This document shows positions 35,621-45,436 of a DNA stretch of 64,000 nucleotides, piece by piece. Source of the stretch: Azoarcus sp. Its GTDB lineage: Bacteria; Pseudomonadota; Gammaproteobacteria; Burkholderiales; Rhodocyclaceae. Numbering within the stretch: the stretch's first letter is position 1; every line of letters begins with the position of its first letter. Location of the stretch: positions 44,695 through 108,694 of the forward strand of contig DYFV01000006.1 of the NCBI GenBank assembly GCA_020725025.1, given 5' to 3'. Made by a program: the position numbers and the translations under genes. The notes under the pieces are model-generated. The model was not told the DNA's origin. It saw only the letters and a program-made list of their open reading frames with translations, and did no database searches.

Positions 35621-35697
35621 ATCCCCTGTACTGAAGCACTTTACAAATGGCATCCCGCCAGGATGCCGGGCCGATATCCCGACAGGAGCAACGCAAC

Positions 35698-36777
35698 ATG
35701 ACGACCGATCGCCGCAAGTTCCTCACCGGTGCCGCCGTTTCCGGCGCCCTTCTCACCGCACCCGCCATCGTCCGCGCCGAAAGCAAGACCTTCAACTGGA
35801 AGATGACCAACGCCTACGGTCCGGGCTCGCCCTTCTACGTCCAGGGCCCCGGCAGCCCCACCGATTTCTGCAAGAAAGTCGAGGAGATGTCGGGCGGGCG
35901 GCTCAAGATCCAGCACTTCGCCGCCGGCGAGCTGATCCCGGCTCTGGAGGGCTTCGACGCCGTATCCAAGGGCATGGTGGAGATGAACGCCGCCAACGCC
36001 TACTTCTGGGCCGGCAAGGTCCCCGCCGCGCAGTACTTCACCACGGTGCCCTTCGGCATGAACACCCAGGGCATGAACGCGTGGCTCTACCACGGGGGCG
36101 GCCTCGAGCTGTGGAACGAGCTCTACGCCGCGCACGGCCTGGTCGCCATGCCCATGGGCAACACCGGCACCCAGATGACGGGCTGGTTCCGCAAGCCGGT
36201 GAATACCGTCGCGGACCTCAACGGGCTGAAGATGCGCATCCCCGGTCTCGCCGGAAAGGTGTACGCGGAGCTCGGCGTGGCGGTGCGCCTGCTGCCCGGC
36301 GGCGAGATCTTCCCCGCGCTCGAGCGCGGCGTGATCGACGCGGCCGAGTTCGTCGGCCCCTACCAGGACCGTCGCCTGGGCCTGCACAAGGCGGCCAAGA
36401 ACTACTACACCACCGGCTGGCACGAGCCCACCAACGTCACCGAGCTGATGATCAACAAGAAGGCCTGGGACAGCCTGCCCAAGGACCTGCAGGCGGTGGT
36501 GCGCGCGGCGGCGCAAGCCTGCAACGTGGAAAGCCACGCCTGGTGCGAATCGGTGAACGCCGACGCCCTGACCGACCTGGTCACCAACCACGGGGTGACG
36601 GCCCGGCCGCTTCCTGCCGAGGTGGTGGCCAGGCTCAAGACGGTGACCGCCGACACCCTGGAGACGCTGGCCAAGGCCGACCCCGCCACCCGCAAGGTGC
36701 ACGACGCCTTCATGGCCTTCCGCAAGAAGCACGAGTCCTGGGCGGCGTTCAGCGAAAAGGCCTTCCTGGTGCTGTGA
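35698..36777 (+). CDS. TRAP transporter substrate-binding protein (DctP family)
   Basis: A 359-residue periplasmic binding protein with a Tat signal (RRKFLTGAAVSGALL, cleavage near residue 27). Core motifs are GRLKIQHFAAGELIPALEGFDAV-type lobe I, the Arg and hinge region LNGLKMRIPGLAGKVYAELG and the ligand-loop GGEIFPALERGVIDAAEF. The substrate is probably an organic acid anion held by the conserved Arg in KMRIPG. AGGAGCAAC precedes ATG 35698. It is the first gene of a dctP-dctQ-dctM operon behind a sigma54-type promoter. Confidence 0.93.
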   Translation: MTTDRRKFLTGAAVSGALLTAPAIVRAESKTFNWKMTNAYGPGSPFYVQGPGSPTDFCKKVEEMSGGRLKIQHFAAGELIPALEGFDAVSKGMVEMNAANAYFWAGKVPAAQYFTTVPFGMNTQGMNAWLYHGGGLELWNELYAAHGLVAMPMGNTGTQMTGWFRKPVNTVADLNGLKMRIPGLAGKVYAELGVAVRLLPGGEIFPALERGVIDAAEFVGPYQDRRLGLHKAAKNYYTTGWHEPTNVTELMINKKAWDSLPKDLQAVVRAAAQACNVESHAWCESVNADALTDLVTNHGVTARPLPAEVVARLKTVTADTLETLAKADPATRKVHDAFMAFRKKHESWAAFSEKAFLVL

Positions 36778-36797
36778 CACGGGCAAGGAGATCCGAG

Positions 36798-37331
36798 ATG
36801 AACACCCTCCTCAAGCCGCTGGAGGACGCCGTCCTCCTGCTCGGCTGGGTGGCCCGGGCCGCGGTGCTCGCCCTGGTGCTGCTCGTGGCGGCCAATGTAC
36901 TGCTGCGCTACATGTTCTCCTGGAGCCCGGTGGGCCTCCAGGAGATGGAGTGGCACCTGGTGTCGCCGATCGCGCTGCTGGGCATGGCCTACGCGGTGCA
37001 TCACCGTGCCGACGTCCGCGTCGATTTCCTCTACGACCGCTTCGGCCCCGGCGCCCGCGCCGCCATCGACGTGCTCTCGGGGCTTCTGACCCTGGCGGTC
37101 GGCGCGGCCATCGCCTGGCTCGCCGTGCCCTACGTGATGCAGGCTTACGACATCGGGGAGGGCTCGCCCGACCCGGGCGGCCTGCCCTGGCGCTACCTGT
37201 TGAAGGCCTTCATCCCCCTGGGCTTCTCGCTGCTCGCGGTGCAGGGGCTGCGCGACACGCTGGCGGCGCTGGCCACCCTGCTCGCCGGCGCCCCCGCCCT
37301 GCCCCACGACTCCCTGGAGGTCCGCACATGA
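36798..37331 (+). CDS. TRAP transporter small permease (DctQ family)
   Basis: A 177-residue protein with four transmembrane helices (about 18-40, 52-68, 91-113 and 135-155) and the DctQ pattern QEMEWHLVSPIALLGMAYAVHH followed by RVDFLYDRF. It forms the membrane complex with the large permease. It sits 20 bases after the binding-protein gene and overlaps the large permease by ATGA. Confidence 0.9.
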   Translation: MNTLLKPLEDAVLLLGWVARAAVLALVLLVAANVLLRYMFSWSPVGLQEMEWHLVSPIALLGMAYAVHHRADVRVDFLYDRFGPGARAAIDVLSGLLTLAVGAAIAWLAVPYVMQAYDIGEGSPDPGGLPWRYLLKAFIPLGFSLLAVQGLRDTLAALATLLAGAPALPHDSLEVRT

Positions 37332-38653
37332 GCGGCAACGAATGGCTCGCGCTCGGCCTCGTCGGCGGCTTCCTCGCGCTGATGATGATCGGCGTGCCGG
37401 TGGCGATCGCCCTCGCGGTGTCGGGCTTCGTGGCCGGCGCGCTCGGCTTCGGCAGCATGCTGTTCTCGCTGCTGCCGGCACGTCTCTTCGGCGTGGTCAC
37501 CAACTACACCATGCTGGCCATCCCGCTCTTCGTCTTCATGGGCGTGATGCTGGAGAAGTCCCGGGTGGCGGAGGACATGCTGGAGACCATCGGCCGGGCC
37601 ATGGGCGGGCTGAACGGCGGCATGGGCATCGCCATCATCCTGGTCGGGGTCCTGATGGGCGCCTCCACCGGCATCGTGGGCGCGACCGTGGTCACCGTGG
37701 CGATGCTCACCCTGCCTACCCTGATGCGCCGCGGCTACAGCCCGAGCATCGCCTGCGGCACGATCTGCGCCTCGGGCACCCTGGGGCAGATCATCCCGCC
37801 CAGCCTGGTGCTGATCCTGCTCTCGGAGATCGTGGGCGAATCGGTCGGAACGCTCTTCGCCGCCGCCTTCCTGCCCGGCCTGGTGCTCGCCGCGGTGTAC
37901 GTCGTGTTCCTGCTCCTGGTCGGCAGGTACCGGCCCGAGCGCGTCCCGGCGATTCCCGCGGAAGAACGCGCGCAGGCCGCGCCCGGCAGCCTCGGCCGCG
38001 ACCTCCTGCGTACCGTGCTCCCGCCGCTGCTGCTGGTGGTGGCGGTGCTGGGCTCGATCATCGGCGGCGTCGCGGCCCCCACCGAGGCGGCCTCGATGGG
38101 CGCGCTCGGCAGCGCGCTGATCGCGCTGACAGCCCGGCGCATGAACGCGCAGCTCATCCGCGAGACCCTGCACGGCACGCTCACCATCACCGCCATGGTG
38201 TTCTTCATCCTGCTCTGCGCCCAGCCCTTCGCGCTGGCCTTCCGCGGACTGGGCGGCGAGCAGATCGTGCACGGCATGTTCTCCATGCTGCCCGGCGGGG
38301 AAAAGGGAGCGCTCTTCTTCCTGATGCTGCTGCTCTTCGTGCTCGGCTTCTTCCTCGAGTGGATCGAGATCTCCTACATCGCGCTGCCGATGTTCCTGCC
38401 GGTGTTTCAGGCTTACGGCACCGACATGGTTTGGCTCGCGACCCTGGTGGCGATGAACCTGCAGATGTCCTTCCTGACGCCGCCCTTCGGCTGGGCGCTG
38501 TTCTTCCTGAAGGGTGTCGCCCCGCCGGGCGTCACCACCCGCGACATCTACGCCGGCGCGCTTCCCTACGTGCTGCTGCAGATGGTCGCGCTGGCGCTGA
38601 TCTTCCTCTTCCCCGCCATCGCCACCTGGCTGCCCAAGGCGATCGGCTGGTAA
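37328..38653 (+). CDS. TRAP transporter large permease (DctM family)
   Basis: A 441-residue permease of about 12 helices that moves substrate using a Na+ gradient. Typical motifs are IPLFVFMGVMLEKSRVAEDML, GASTGIVGATVVTVAMLTLP, GTICASGTLGQIIPPSLVLI and NLQMSFLTPPFGWALFFLKG. It completes the dctPQM operon. A strong hairpin follows before the TauE/SafE gene. Confidence 0.94.
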   Translation: MSGNEWLALGLVGGFLALMMIGVPVAIALAVSGFVAGALGFGSMLFSLLPARLFGVVTNYTMLAIPLFVFMGVMLEKSRVAEDMLETIGRAMGGLNGGMGIAIILVGVLMGASTGIVGATVVTVAMLTLPTLMRRGYSPSIACGTICASGTLGQIIPPSLVLILLSEIVGESVGTLFAAAFLPGLVLAAVYVVFLLLVGRYRPERVPAIPAEERAQAAPGSLGRDLLRTVLPPLLLVVAVLGSIIGGVAAPTEAASMGALGSALIALTARRMNAQLIRETLHGTLTITAMVFFILLCAQPFALAFRGLGGEQIVHGMFSMLPGGEKGALFFLMLLLFVLGFFLEWIEISYIALPMFLPVFQAYGTDMVWLATLVAMNLQMSFLTPPFGWALFFLKGVAPPGVTTRDIYAGALPYVLLQMVALALIFLFPAIATWLPKAIGW

Positions 38654-38659
38654 TCGAAC

Positions 38660-38685
38660 GCGGACCCGGCGCGTGCCGGGTCCGC
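38660..38685 (+). terminator. intercistronic hairpin after dctM
   Basis: Perfect 11-bp stem GCGGACCCGGC (38660-38670) with 38675-38685, loop GCGT. No U-run follows, so it may attenuate or protect the upstream mRNA rather than fully terminate. Confidence 0.55.
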
Positions 38686-38703
38686 CCTCCAACGGAGACA
38701 TAC

Positions 38704-39540
38704 ATGGAATTCCTGGACGGGCACAGCTCGGCCTGGCTCTTCGGGCTCGCCGCCGCCCTGCTCGCGACCGGCGTGGTGGCCGGCATCCTCGCCGGCCTGC
38801 TCGGCGTCGGTGGCGGCATCGTCATCGTGCCGGTGCTCTACCACCTCTTCACTTTGCTGGGCATCGACGAGTCGGTGCGCATGCACGTGGCGGTGGGCAC
38901 CTCGCTCGCCACCATCATCCCCACCTCCATCATGTCCGCACGCGCCCACCGCCGGCGCGGCAGCCTCGACCGCGCGCTGCTCGGCAAGCTGATTCCGTCC
39001 GTCGTGGCGGGCGTCCTCGTCGGCACCTTGCTGTCGGGCTATTTCAGCGGCCGGGTACTGACGGGCATCTTCGCCGGCGTGGCCTTCCTGGTGGCGCTCA
39101 ACATGGCCTTCAAGCGCGACGGCTTCGCCTTGGGCGACGGGCTGCCCGGCACGGTCGGCACATCGTTCATGGGGGTGTCGATCGGCGGCATTTCCACGCT
39201 GATGGGGATCGGCGGCGGCACGCTGTCGGTGCCGCTCCTCAACGCTTTCCGCACGCCGATGCACACCGCGGTCGGGACCGGCGCGGCGCTCGGGATGATC
39301 ATCAGCATTCCCGGCGCACTGGGCTTCCTGTTGAGCGGCCTGGACGTGCCGCTGCGCCCACCCGCGACCGTGGGCTACGTGAACCTCCTCGGCATGGCGC
39401 TCATCGTGCCGGCCACCATGGTCACGACCTCCTGGGGCGCCGCCCTCGCCCACGCGATCGACGCCCGCCGCCTGCGCCAGGTCTTCGCCGCCTTCCTCGC
39501 CTTCACTTCGCTGCGCATGTTCTACGGCCTGCTGGCCTGA
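38704..39540 (+). CDS. TauE/SafE-family permease
   Basis: A 278-residue membrane protein with about eight helices in two repeats. The glycine-rich repeat starts are GLLGVGGGIVIVPVLY and STLMGIGGGTLSVPLL, and AVGTSLATIIPTSIMSA and AVGTGAALGMIISIPGAL are the matching second parts. Members export or import sulfonates, sulfite or organic anions. It follows the TRAP genes and precedes a GGT-family enzyme, so it may share a regulon for organic acids. Confidence 0.9.
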   Translation: MEFLDGHSSAWLFGLAAALLATGVVAGILAGLLGVGGGIVIVPVLYHLFTLLGIDESVRMHVAVGTSLATIIPTSIMSARAHRRRGSLDRALLGKLIPSVVAGVLVGTLLSGYFSGRVLTGIFAGVAFLVALNMAFKRDGFALGDGLPGTVGTSFMGVSIGGISTLMGIGGGTLSVPLLNAFRTPMHTAVGTGAALGMIISIPGALGFLLSGLDVPLRPPATVGYVNLLGMALIVPATMVTTSWGAALAHAIDARRLRQVFAAFLAFTSLRMFYGLLA

Positions 39541-39571
39541 ACGCCGCCCGACACATCTTCAGGAGACAACC

Positions 39572-41158
39572 ATGTTGCACACTCTCACAGCCCTGGGCGG
39601 CATGCAGGTCGCCCCCCATCACCTGGCCGCCCAGGCCGGCCGCGACGTGCTGCGCGAAGGCGGCAACGCGGTCGAGGCGATGGTCGCCGCCGCCGCCACG
39701 ATCGCGGTGGTCTATCCCCACATGAACGCGATCGGCGGCGACGGCTTCTGGCTGATCCACGAGCCGGGCACGGCGCCGGTGGCGATCGACGCCTGCGGCT
39801 TCTCCGCCGGCCTGGCCGACCGCGAAATCTACGCGGGACTGGAAACCATCCCCGCGCGCGGACCCAAGGCGGCGCTCACCGTCGCCGGGACCGTCGGCGG
39901 CTGGGCGAAGGCGCTCGAAGTGGCGTCCGCCTGGGGCCCGGCCCTGCCCCTGCCGCGCCTGCTCGCGGACGCCATCCGCCACGCCAGGGATGGGGTGGCC
40001 GTGACCGAGAGCCAGACGGCGCTCACGACGAGCAAGCTCGAGGGGCTCAAGGACGCGCCCGGCTTCGCCGAGACCTTCCTCGTCGACGGTGCGCCGCCCG
40101 CGGTGGGCCACATCCTGCGCCAGCCCGCGCTGGCGCAGACGCTGGCCACCCTCGCCGAGTGCGGCCTGGACGACTTCTACCGCGGCAGCATCGCCGCCCG
40201 CATCGGCGCCGAGCTGGAGCGCCTGGGCAGCCCGCTGCGCACGGGCGATCTCGCGGCCTACTCCGCGCGGATCGTGGAGCCGCTGGCGGTACGGCTCGCC
40301 GACTGCACCGTCTACAACCTGCCGCCGCCGACCCAGGGGCTGGCCGCGCTGATGATCCTCGGCCTGTTCGAGCGCCTCGGCGTCTCCGACGGCGAAGGCT
40401 TCGACCACATCCACGGGCTGGTCGAGGCCACCAAGCGTGCCTTCCGGGTGCGCGACCGCTTCGTCACCGACCCGGGCCGCCTGCGCGCGGACCCGTCGGG
40501 CTTCCTCACCGCGGCCGCGCTGGACGAGCGCGCCGCCGACATCGACATGGGCCGCGCCCTGCCCTGGCCCGAGCCCGCCGCGCCGGGCGACACCATCTGG
40601 ATGGGCGCGATCGACCGCGAAGGTCGCGCGGTGAGCTTCATCCAGAGCGTGTATTGGGAGTTCGGCTCGGGCGTCGTGCTCCGCGACACCGGCATCACCT
40701 GGCAGAACCGCGGCATCAGCTTCTCCCTGGACCCGAGCGCCCTCAACGCGCTGGAACCGGGGCGCAAACCTTTCCATACGCTCAACCCCTCGCTCGCGCT
40801 CTTCGACGACGGGCGGGTGATGCCCTACGGCACCATGGGCGGCGAAGGCCAGCCACAGACGCAGGCCGCCGTGTTCACCCGCTATGCGCGTTTCGGCCAG
40901 CCGCTGCAGCAGGCGGTGAGTGCGCCCCGCTGGCTGCTCGGCCGCACCTGGGGCGACGTGAGCACCAGTCTCAAGCTCGAAAGCCGCTTCGCCCCGGAGC
41001 TGGTGCAGGCGCTGCGGGAGGCCGGACACCAGGTGGAGCTCCTGGACGAGGCCTACAGCGACACCATGGGCCACGCCGGCGCATTGGTGCGGCATTCCAA
41101 CGGGCTGATCGAGGGCGCGGCGGATCCGCGCAGCGACGGCGCGGTGGCCGCCTTGTGA
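39572..41158 (+). CDS. gamma-glutamyltransferase-family Ntn hydrolase
   Basis: A 528-residue GGT-family protein. The large-subunit part has GGNAVEAMVAAAATIAVVYP, MNAIGGDGFWLIH and PPPTQGLAALMIL. The predicted autocleavage Thr is T341 in PGDTIWMGAIDREG. The small-subunit part has LNPSLALFDDGRVMPYGTMGG. No signal peptide is present, so it is cytosolic, unlike classical periplasmic GGT. The canonical TTH-S nucleophile motif is altered to DTIW, so acylase-type chemistry is as likely as glutathione hydrolysis. AGGAGACA precedes the ATG. Confidence 0.87.
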   Translation: MLHTLTALGGMQVAPHHLAAQAGRDVLREGGNAVEAMVAAAATIAVVYPHMNAIGGDGFWLIHEPGTAPVAIDACGFSAGLADREIYAGLETIPARGPKAALTVAGTVGGWAKALEVASAWGPALPLPRLLADAIRHARDGVAVTESQTALTTSKLEGLKDAPGFAETFLVDGAPPAVGHILRQPALAQTLATLAECGLDDFYRGSIAARIGAELERLGSPLRTGDLAAYSARIVEPLAVRLADCTVYNLPPPTQGLAALMILGLFERLGVSDGEGFDHIHGLVEATKRAFRVRDRFVTDPGRLRADPSGFLTAAALDERAADIDMGRALPWPEPAAPGDTIWMGAIDREGRAVSFIQSVYWEFGSGVVLRDTGITWQNRGISFSLDPSALNALEPGRKPFHTLNPSLALFDDGRVMPYGTMGGEGQPQTQAAVFTRYARFGQPLQQAVSAPRWLLGRTWGDVSTSLKLESRFAPELVQALREAGHQVELLDEAYSDTMGHAGALVRHSNGLIEGAADPRSDGAVAAL

Positions 41159-41170
41159 GCGCCCGCCCGC

Positions 41171-42337
41171 TCAGGGCTGCGCCCGGGGCACCCGCACCCA
41201 GCCTTCCATGAGCCGCCGCGCCGAGCGGCTCATGATGGCCCTGGTCACCACCCACTTGCCGTCGCGCTCACAGGCCTCCGCGCCGACCGCCAGGGTGCCG
41301 GAGGGGTGTCCGAAGCGCACGCGCCCATCCGGGCCGGCCGGCGCCACCCGGTGGACCAGCGTGCCCGGGATGGCGGCGGCCACCGCGATCGCCACCGCGC
41401 CGGTGCCGGTCATGGCGTGGTGCAGCTGTCCCATGGAGAAGATGCGTGCGAGGAGGTCGATCGAAGCGGGCTCCACCGGCTTGCCGTTCGATGCGACGTA
41501 GCGCGCGGGCGGCGCGACGAAGGCGAGCTTGGGCGTGTGCGGCCGCCTGGCGGTGGCCTCCTGGGCGGTGGCGACCAGGCCCATCGCCACGGCACCGGCC
41601 GCACGGATCGCCTCCGCCCGGGAGAGCAGCATCGGCCGGCCGTTGACTTCGGCCTGCAGCTCGGTGCCGGCAAGACCCATGCTCCCGGCGTCGATGAAGA
41701 TGGTGGGGTTGCCGGCGTCGATGAGCGTCGCCTCGATCATGCCCAGGCCCGGCACTTCCAGCAGGTCGATGCGCCGGCCGGTGGGAAACATCGCGCCGCC
41801 TTCGCCCCCCGTATCGTCTGCGGCCGGATCCTGGAATTCGAGCCGGATCTCGGCGGCCGGGAAGGTCACGCCGTCGAGCTCGAAATCCCCCTCCTCCAGC
41901 ACTTCCCCGTCGCGCATCGGCACGTGGGCCACGATCACCTTGCCGATGGTGGCCTGCCACATGCGGACCGTGGCGACGCCCTCGGCGGGCGCGCTCGCGA
42001 GCCCGCTCGAGATGGCGAACGGCCCGACCGCCGCGCTCAGGTTGCCGCAGTTGCCCGACCAGTCGATGACCGGCTGGTCGACCGCGACCGCCCCGAAGCG
42101 GTAATCCACGTCGCAACCAGCGCGCTCGGAGCGCGACACGACGACCACCTTGCTGGTGCTCGAAGTGGCGCCGCCCATCCCGTCGATGTGCTGGCCGTAT
42201 GGGTCGGGACTGCCGATGACCCGCAGCAGCAGGCGGTCCCGCTCGGCCGGTTCCGCAGGCAAGTCCTCCGCCCGGAAGAACACGCCCTTGCTGGTACCGC
42301 CGCGCATGTACACGGCAGGGATTCGTAGCTGGCTCAT
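41171..42337 (-). CDS. PrpF/GalD-family isomerase (4-oxalomesaconate tautomerase-like)
   Basis: A 388-residue enzyme of the PrpF family (diaminopimelate-epimerase fold). Motifs are the start YMRGGTSKGVFF, the IDGMGGATSSTSKVVVV block, the catalytic Cys in SGNCGNLSAAVGPFAI, GNPTIFIDAGSMGL and the C-terminal GHPSGTL. Members isomerise 2-methylaconitate (PrpF) or 4-oxalomesaconate (GalD, gallate/protocatechuate 4,5-cleavage route). Lack of prpC/acnD nearby and the CoA ligase and TRAP context favour the aromatic or dicarboxylate side. ATG 42337 is where homology starts. Confidence 0.88.
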   Translation of the reverse strand: MSQLRIPAVYMRGGTSKGVFFRAEDLPAEPAERDRLLLRVIGSPDPYGQHIDGMGGATSSTSKVVVVSRSERAGCDVDYRFGAVAVDQPVIDWSGNCGNLSAAVGPFAISSGLASAPAEGVATVRMWQATIGKVIVAHVPMRDGEVLEEGDFELDGVTFPAAEIRLEFQDPAADDTGGEGGAMFPTGRRIDLLEVPGLGMIEATLIDAGNPTIFIDAGSMGLAGTELQAEVNGRPMLLSRAEAIRAAGAVAMGLVATAQEATARRPHTPKLAFVAPPARYVASNGKPVEPASIDLLARIFSMGQLHHAMTGTGAVAIAVAAAIPGTLVHRVAPAGPDGRVRFGHPSGTLAVGAEACERDGKWVVTRAIMSRSARRLMEGWVRVPRAQP

Positions 42338-42407
42338 GGTGACGGCGCTCCGGTGGTCCGAGGACGGGGGAAGAGGCGCCACTTTACCGGGATGGGCGCC
42401 GGGGTCG

Positions 42408-42496
42408 TAGCCCGGATTGCGCCGAAGGCGCGATCCGGGAACTACCGCGAAGCACCGAACGGCGGCCCCGGATTCCGCTGCGCTTCATCCGGGCTA
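42408..42496. repeat. REP-like element 2 (inverted pair)
   Basis: Left unit: CCCGGAT (42411-42417) with ATCCGGG (42433-42439), with a nested GCGCC-GAA-GGCGC stem. Right unit: CCCGGAT (42467-42473) with ATCCGGG (42487-42493). Sits between divergent genes, just upstream of the ROK promoter. Confidence 0.82.
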
Positions 42497-42526
42497 AGGG
42501 AGGTCCCCCTTTATCGAAATCTTTGC

Positions 42527-42555
42527 TTGACACGAGCCCGGCTCAGTTATTTAAT
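42527..42555 (+). promoter_or_regulatory. sigma70-type promoter of the ROK-ABC sugar operon
   Basis: Perfect TTGACA (42527-42532), 17-base spacer, TTTAAT (42550-42555). The -10 box is covered by the operator listed next. Predicted start near 42562, about 50 bases before ATG 42613. Confidence 0.75.
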
Positions 42556-42575
42556 AAACCAACTTGATTTATTAA
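42551..42575. promoter_or_regulatory. inverted-repeat operator for the ROK regulator
   Basis: Arms TTAATAAA (42551-42558) and TTTATTAA (42568-42575) with a 9-base spacer. The AT-rich arms and the overlap with the -10 box fit the NagC/Mlc/XylR-type operators of ROK repressors. Autoregulation of the operon is inferred. Confidence 0.75.
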
Positions 42576-42612
42576 TAAGCACCGCCAACAGGCGGGCCGG
42601 AAGGAGACAAGG

Positions 42613-43857
42613 ATGGCAACCACCCGCATCGGCCGGGGGCGCAACTCCGTGCGCCTGCGTCGGTACAACGAGCGCCTGCTGCTGCAGGTGCTGCGCCGCG
42701 GCGGCGAAGCGTCCAAAGCCGACCTCGCACGCAGGACGCATCTCACCAGCACCGCCATCGGCAGCATCATCCAGTCCCTCGAGCAGAGCGAGCTGATCGT
42801 GTTCACCGGGCGACGCACCGAGGGCCAGCGCGGCCAGCCCGCCACCCTCATCGACCTCAATCCCAAGGGCGCTTTCGGCATCGGCGTGCGCCTCGACCGC
42901 GACAGCATCGAGACGGCGCTGGTGGACTTCGGCGGCGAGATCCTCGCGCGCCGGGTGCACGACCGCCTCCTGCCCTCGCCCCAGGAGACGCTCGCACTGG
43001 TGCTCGCCGACATCGACGCGATACTCGGCGAGATCAGCGCCGACGAGCGCGAGCGCCTCACCGGCATCGGCGTCGCCCAGCCCTTCAACCTCGGCGCGTG
43101 GCTGCAGGAGCTCGATCTCGACTATCCGCACTTCCACGCCTGGGACGAGGTGGACTTCCCCTACGAGCTGGGCGAGGCCACGGGGCTGCCGGTGTTCAGC
43201 GAGAACGACGGCAACGCCGCCGCCATCGCCGAGCTCTTCTACGGCTGCGGGCGCGACTTCGACGACTTCATCTACGTGTTCATGGGCCCGGCCATCGGCT
43301 GCGGCGTCGCGCTGGAAGGCGACTGCCTGCGCGGGGTGACCGGCAACGCGGGCGACATCGCGGTGATGCCGGTGCCGCCCTCGCGGCTCGCCTCCGCCCA
43401 CCCGCCCAAGGGCCGCTGGGACATGCTGCTGTCGCGCGCCTCCCTCAACGCCCTCGGCCGCCACCTGCGCCACGCCGGGGCCACCGTGGAGAGCCATGCC
43501 GACCTCGAGCAGCACATCCGCGCCCACCATCCTGCGGTGGAGGAATGGGTGGAGGACTGCATCGACGCCCTCACGCCGGCGCTGCGCTCGGCGCTCGCCA
43601 TCCTCGACGTGCCGGTGGTGGTCTTCGACGCCGACGTGGACGCCGGCCTGGTGGAGCTCCTCATGCGCCGCCTCGCCGAATCCCTCGAAGAGACCGCCCC
43701 GGAGGCCCGCGGCGTGCCCGAGCTGGTCCGAGGCTCCTTCGGCTCGGACGCGGGCGCGGTCGGCGCGGCGAGCCTGCCCATGTTCTTCAGCTTCTCGCCC
43801 CGCGCCGAGCTGCTGCGCGGCGGCAAGTCCCAGGAGGAGATCCACGATGGCGAATGA
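42613..43857 (+). CDS. ROK-family transcriptional regulator (FrcR-like)
   Basis: A 414-residue repressor with an N-terminal winged HTH (about 10-75; [20 protein letters not shown] and [14 protein letters not shown]) and a ROK sugar-binding domain ([42 protein letters not shown]). The Zn-binding His and the CxCGxxGC motif of NagC/Mlc are missing; the stretch after [11 protein letters not shown] contains no cysteines. It leads a sugar ABC operon, overlaps the ATPase gene by 11 bases and most likely binds the operator at 42551-42575, released by the imported sugar or its phosphate. Confidence 0.9.
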   Translation: MATTRIGRGRNSVRLRRYNERLLLQVLRRGGEASKADLARRTHLTSTAIGSIIQSLEQSELIVFTGRRTEGQRGQPATLIDLNPKGAFGIGVRLDRDSIETALVDFGGEILARRVHDRLLPSPQETLALVLADIDAILGEISADERERLTGIGVAQPFNLGAWLQELDLDYPHFHAWDEVDFPYELGEATGLPVFSENDGNAAAIAELFYGCGRDFDDFIYVFMGPAIGCGVALEGDCLRGVTGNAGDIAVMPVPPSRLASAHPPKGRWDMLLSRASLNALGRHLRHAGATVESHADLEQHIRAHHPAVEEWVEDCIDALTPALRSALAILDVPVVVFDADVDAGLVELLMRRLAESLEETAPEARGVPELVRGSFGSDAGAVGAASLPMFFSFSPRAELLRGGKSQEEIHDGE

Positions 43858-45394
43858 GCAGCCCCTGCGGCCCATCCTCGAGATGCGCGGCATCTCCAAG
43901 ACCTTCCCCGGCGTGCGCGCGCTGCGCGAGGTCTCGCTCACGCTCTACCCCGGCGAGGTGCACTCCCTCATGGGCGAGAACGGTGCCGGCAAGTCCACCC
44001 TGATGAAGATCCTCTCCGGCGCCTACGATGCGGACCCTGGCGGCGAGATCCGCATCGACGGCCGGCCGGTCACCATAGACGGGCCGCTGTCGGCCAAGGC
44101 CCTGGGCGTGGCGGTGATCTACCAGGAGCTGTCCCTGTGCGCCAGCCTCACGGTGGCCGAGAACATCTTCCTCGGACGCGAGCTCACCCGCGGCGGGCGT
44201 GTCGATCGCCACGCCATGGAGGCCGACTGCGCCGACGTGCTGGCGCGCCTCGGGGCGAGCTTCGGGCCGCGCACCGTGGTGAGCGATCTCTCCATCGCCG
44301 AGCGCCAGCTGGTGGAGATCGCCCGCGCGGTGCACGCCCGCGCCCGCATCCTGGTGATGGACGAGCCCACCACCCCGCTCTCCTCCCGCGAGACCGACCG
44401 GCTCTTCGAGCTCATCCGCCAACTGCGCGCCGAAGGCCTGGCCATCGTCTACGTGAGCCACCGCATGGCCGAGATCTACGAGCTCTCCGACCGGGTCTCG
44501 GTGCTGCGCGACGGCAGCTACGTGGGCACCCTCGAGCGCGCCGCCCTGTCCGCCGAGTCGCTGGTGCAGATGATGGTGGGCCGCGACCTCTCCGGCTTCT
44601 ACAAGAAGGAGCACCGCCCCTACGACCCGGGCCGCGTGGTGATGGAGGTGCGCGACATGGCCGACGGCCGGCGCGTGCGCGGCTGCGGCTTCGACCTGCA
44701 CGCGGGCGAGGTGCTCGGCATCGCCGGACTGGTGGGCGCCGGACGCACGGAGCTGGCGCGGCTCGTCTTCGGTGCCGATCCGCGCGTGTCGGGCGAGATC
44801 AAGGTGGACGGCGTGCCCGTGCGGCTGCGCACCCCGCTGGACGCGATCCGGGCCGGGGTGGTCTATCTCACCGAGGACCGCAAGGGCCGCGGCCTTTTCC
44901 TCGATATGAGCGTGCGCGACAACATCAACACCTGCGCCTGCTCCCGCGACGCCCGCCCGGGCGGCATCCTCAACCTCGCCCGCGCCCGGGAACGGGCGGT
45001 GGCCGCGATCCGCGAGCTGGCCATCCGCGTGCCCAGCCCGCGGGTGAACGTCGGGGCGCTGTCCGGCGGCAATCAGCAGAAGGTGCTGCTCTCGCGGCTC
45101 CTGGAGCTCGAGCCGCGGGTGCTGATCCTGGACGAGCCCACCCGCGGGGTCGACATCGGCGCCAAGTCGGAGATCTACCGGATCATCAACGAGCTGGCCT
45201 CCCGCGGCATCGGCGTGATCGTCATCTCCAGCGAGCTGCCCGAGATCGTCGGCACCGCCGACCGGGTGCTGGTGATGCGCGAGGGCGAGCTGGTGGGCGA
45301 GCTCGGCGGCTATTCCGGCCGCCCGGTCAGCCAGGAAGCCATCATCGAGCTCGCCACCGGCGCCGCCGCCGAGGCCCTGCCCGAAGCCGCCTGA
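43847..45394 (+). CDS. sugar ABC transporter ATP-binding protein, double cassette (RbsA/FrcA-like)
   Basis: A 515-residue fusion of two ABC domains. The first has Walker [10 protein letters not shown], signature [15 protein letters not shown] and Walker [14 protein letters not shown]. The second has a degenerate Walker [11 protein letters not shown], signature [15 protein letters not shown] and Walker [15 protein letters not shown]. This asymmetry is usual for CUT2 monosaccharide importers. Overlaps frcR-like gene by 11 bases; permease and binding protein follow. Confidence 0.94.
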   Translation: MANEQPLRPILEMRGISKTFPGVRALREVSLTLYPGEVHSLMGENGAGKSTLMKILSGAYDADPGGEIRIDGRPVTIDGPLSAKALGVAVIYQELSLCASLTVAENIFLGRELTRGGRVDRHAMEADCADVLARLGASFGPRTVVSDLSIAERQLVEIARAVHARARILVMDEPTTPLSSRETDRLFELIRQLRAEGLAIVYVSHRMAEIYELSDRVSVLRDGSYVGTLERAALSAESLVQMMVGRDLSGFYKKEHRPYDPGRVVMEVRDMADGRRVRGCGFDLHAGEVLGIAGLVGAGRTELARLVFGADPRVSGEIKVDGVPVRLRTPLDAIRAGVVYLTEDRKGRGLFLDMSVRDNINTCACSRDARPGGILNLARARERAVAAIRELAIRVPSPRVNVGALSGGNQQKVLLSRLLELEPRVLILDEPTRGVDIGAKSEIYRIINELASRGIGVIVISSELPEIVGTADRVLVMREGELVGELGGYSGRPVSQEAIIELATGAAAEALPEAA

Positions 45395-45436
45395 GCGGCC
45401 GTACCACCCCAAGAAAAGAGAACCACGGAGACAACG

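Noticed and set aside
38660..38685. Full transcription terminator between dctM and the TauE/SafE gene
   Set aside because: The stem is perfect but no U-run follows; kept only as an intercistronic hairpin of uncertain strength.
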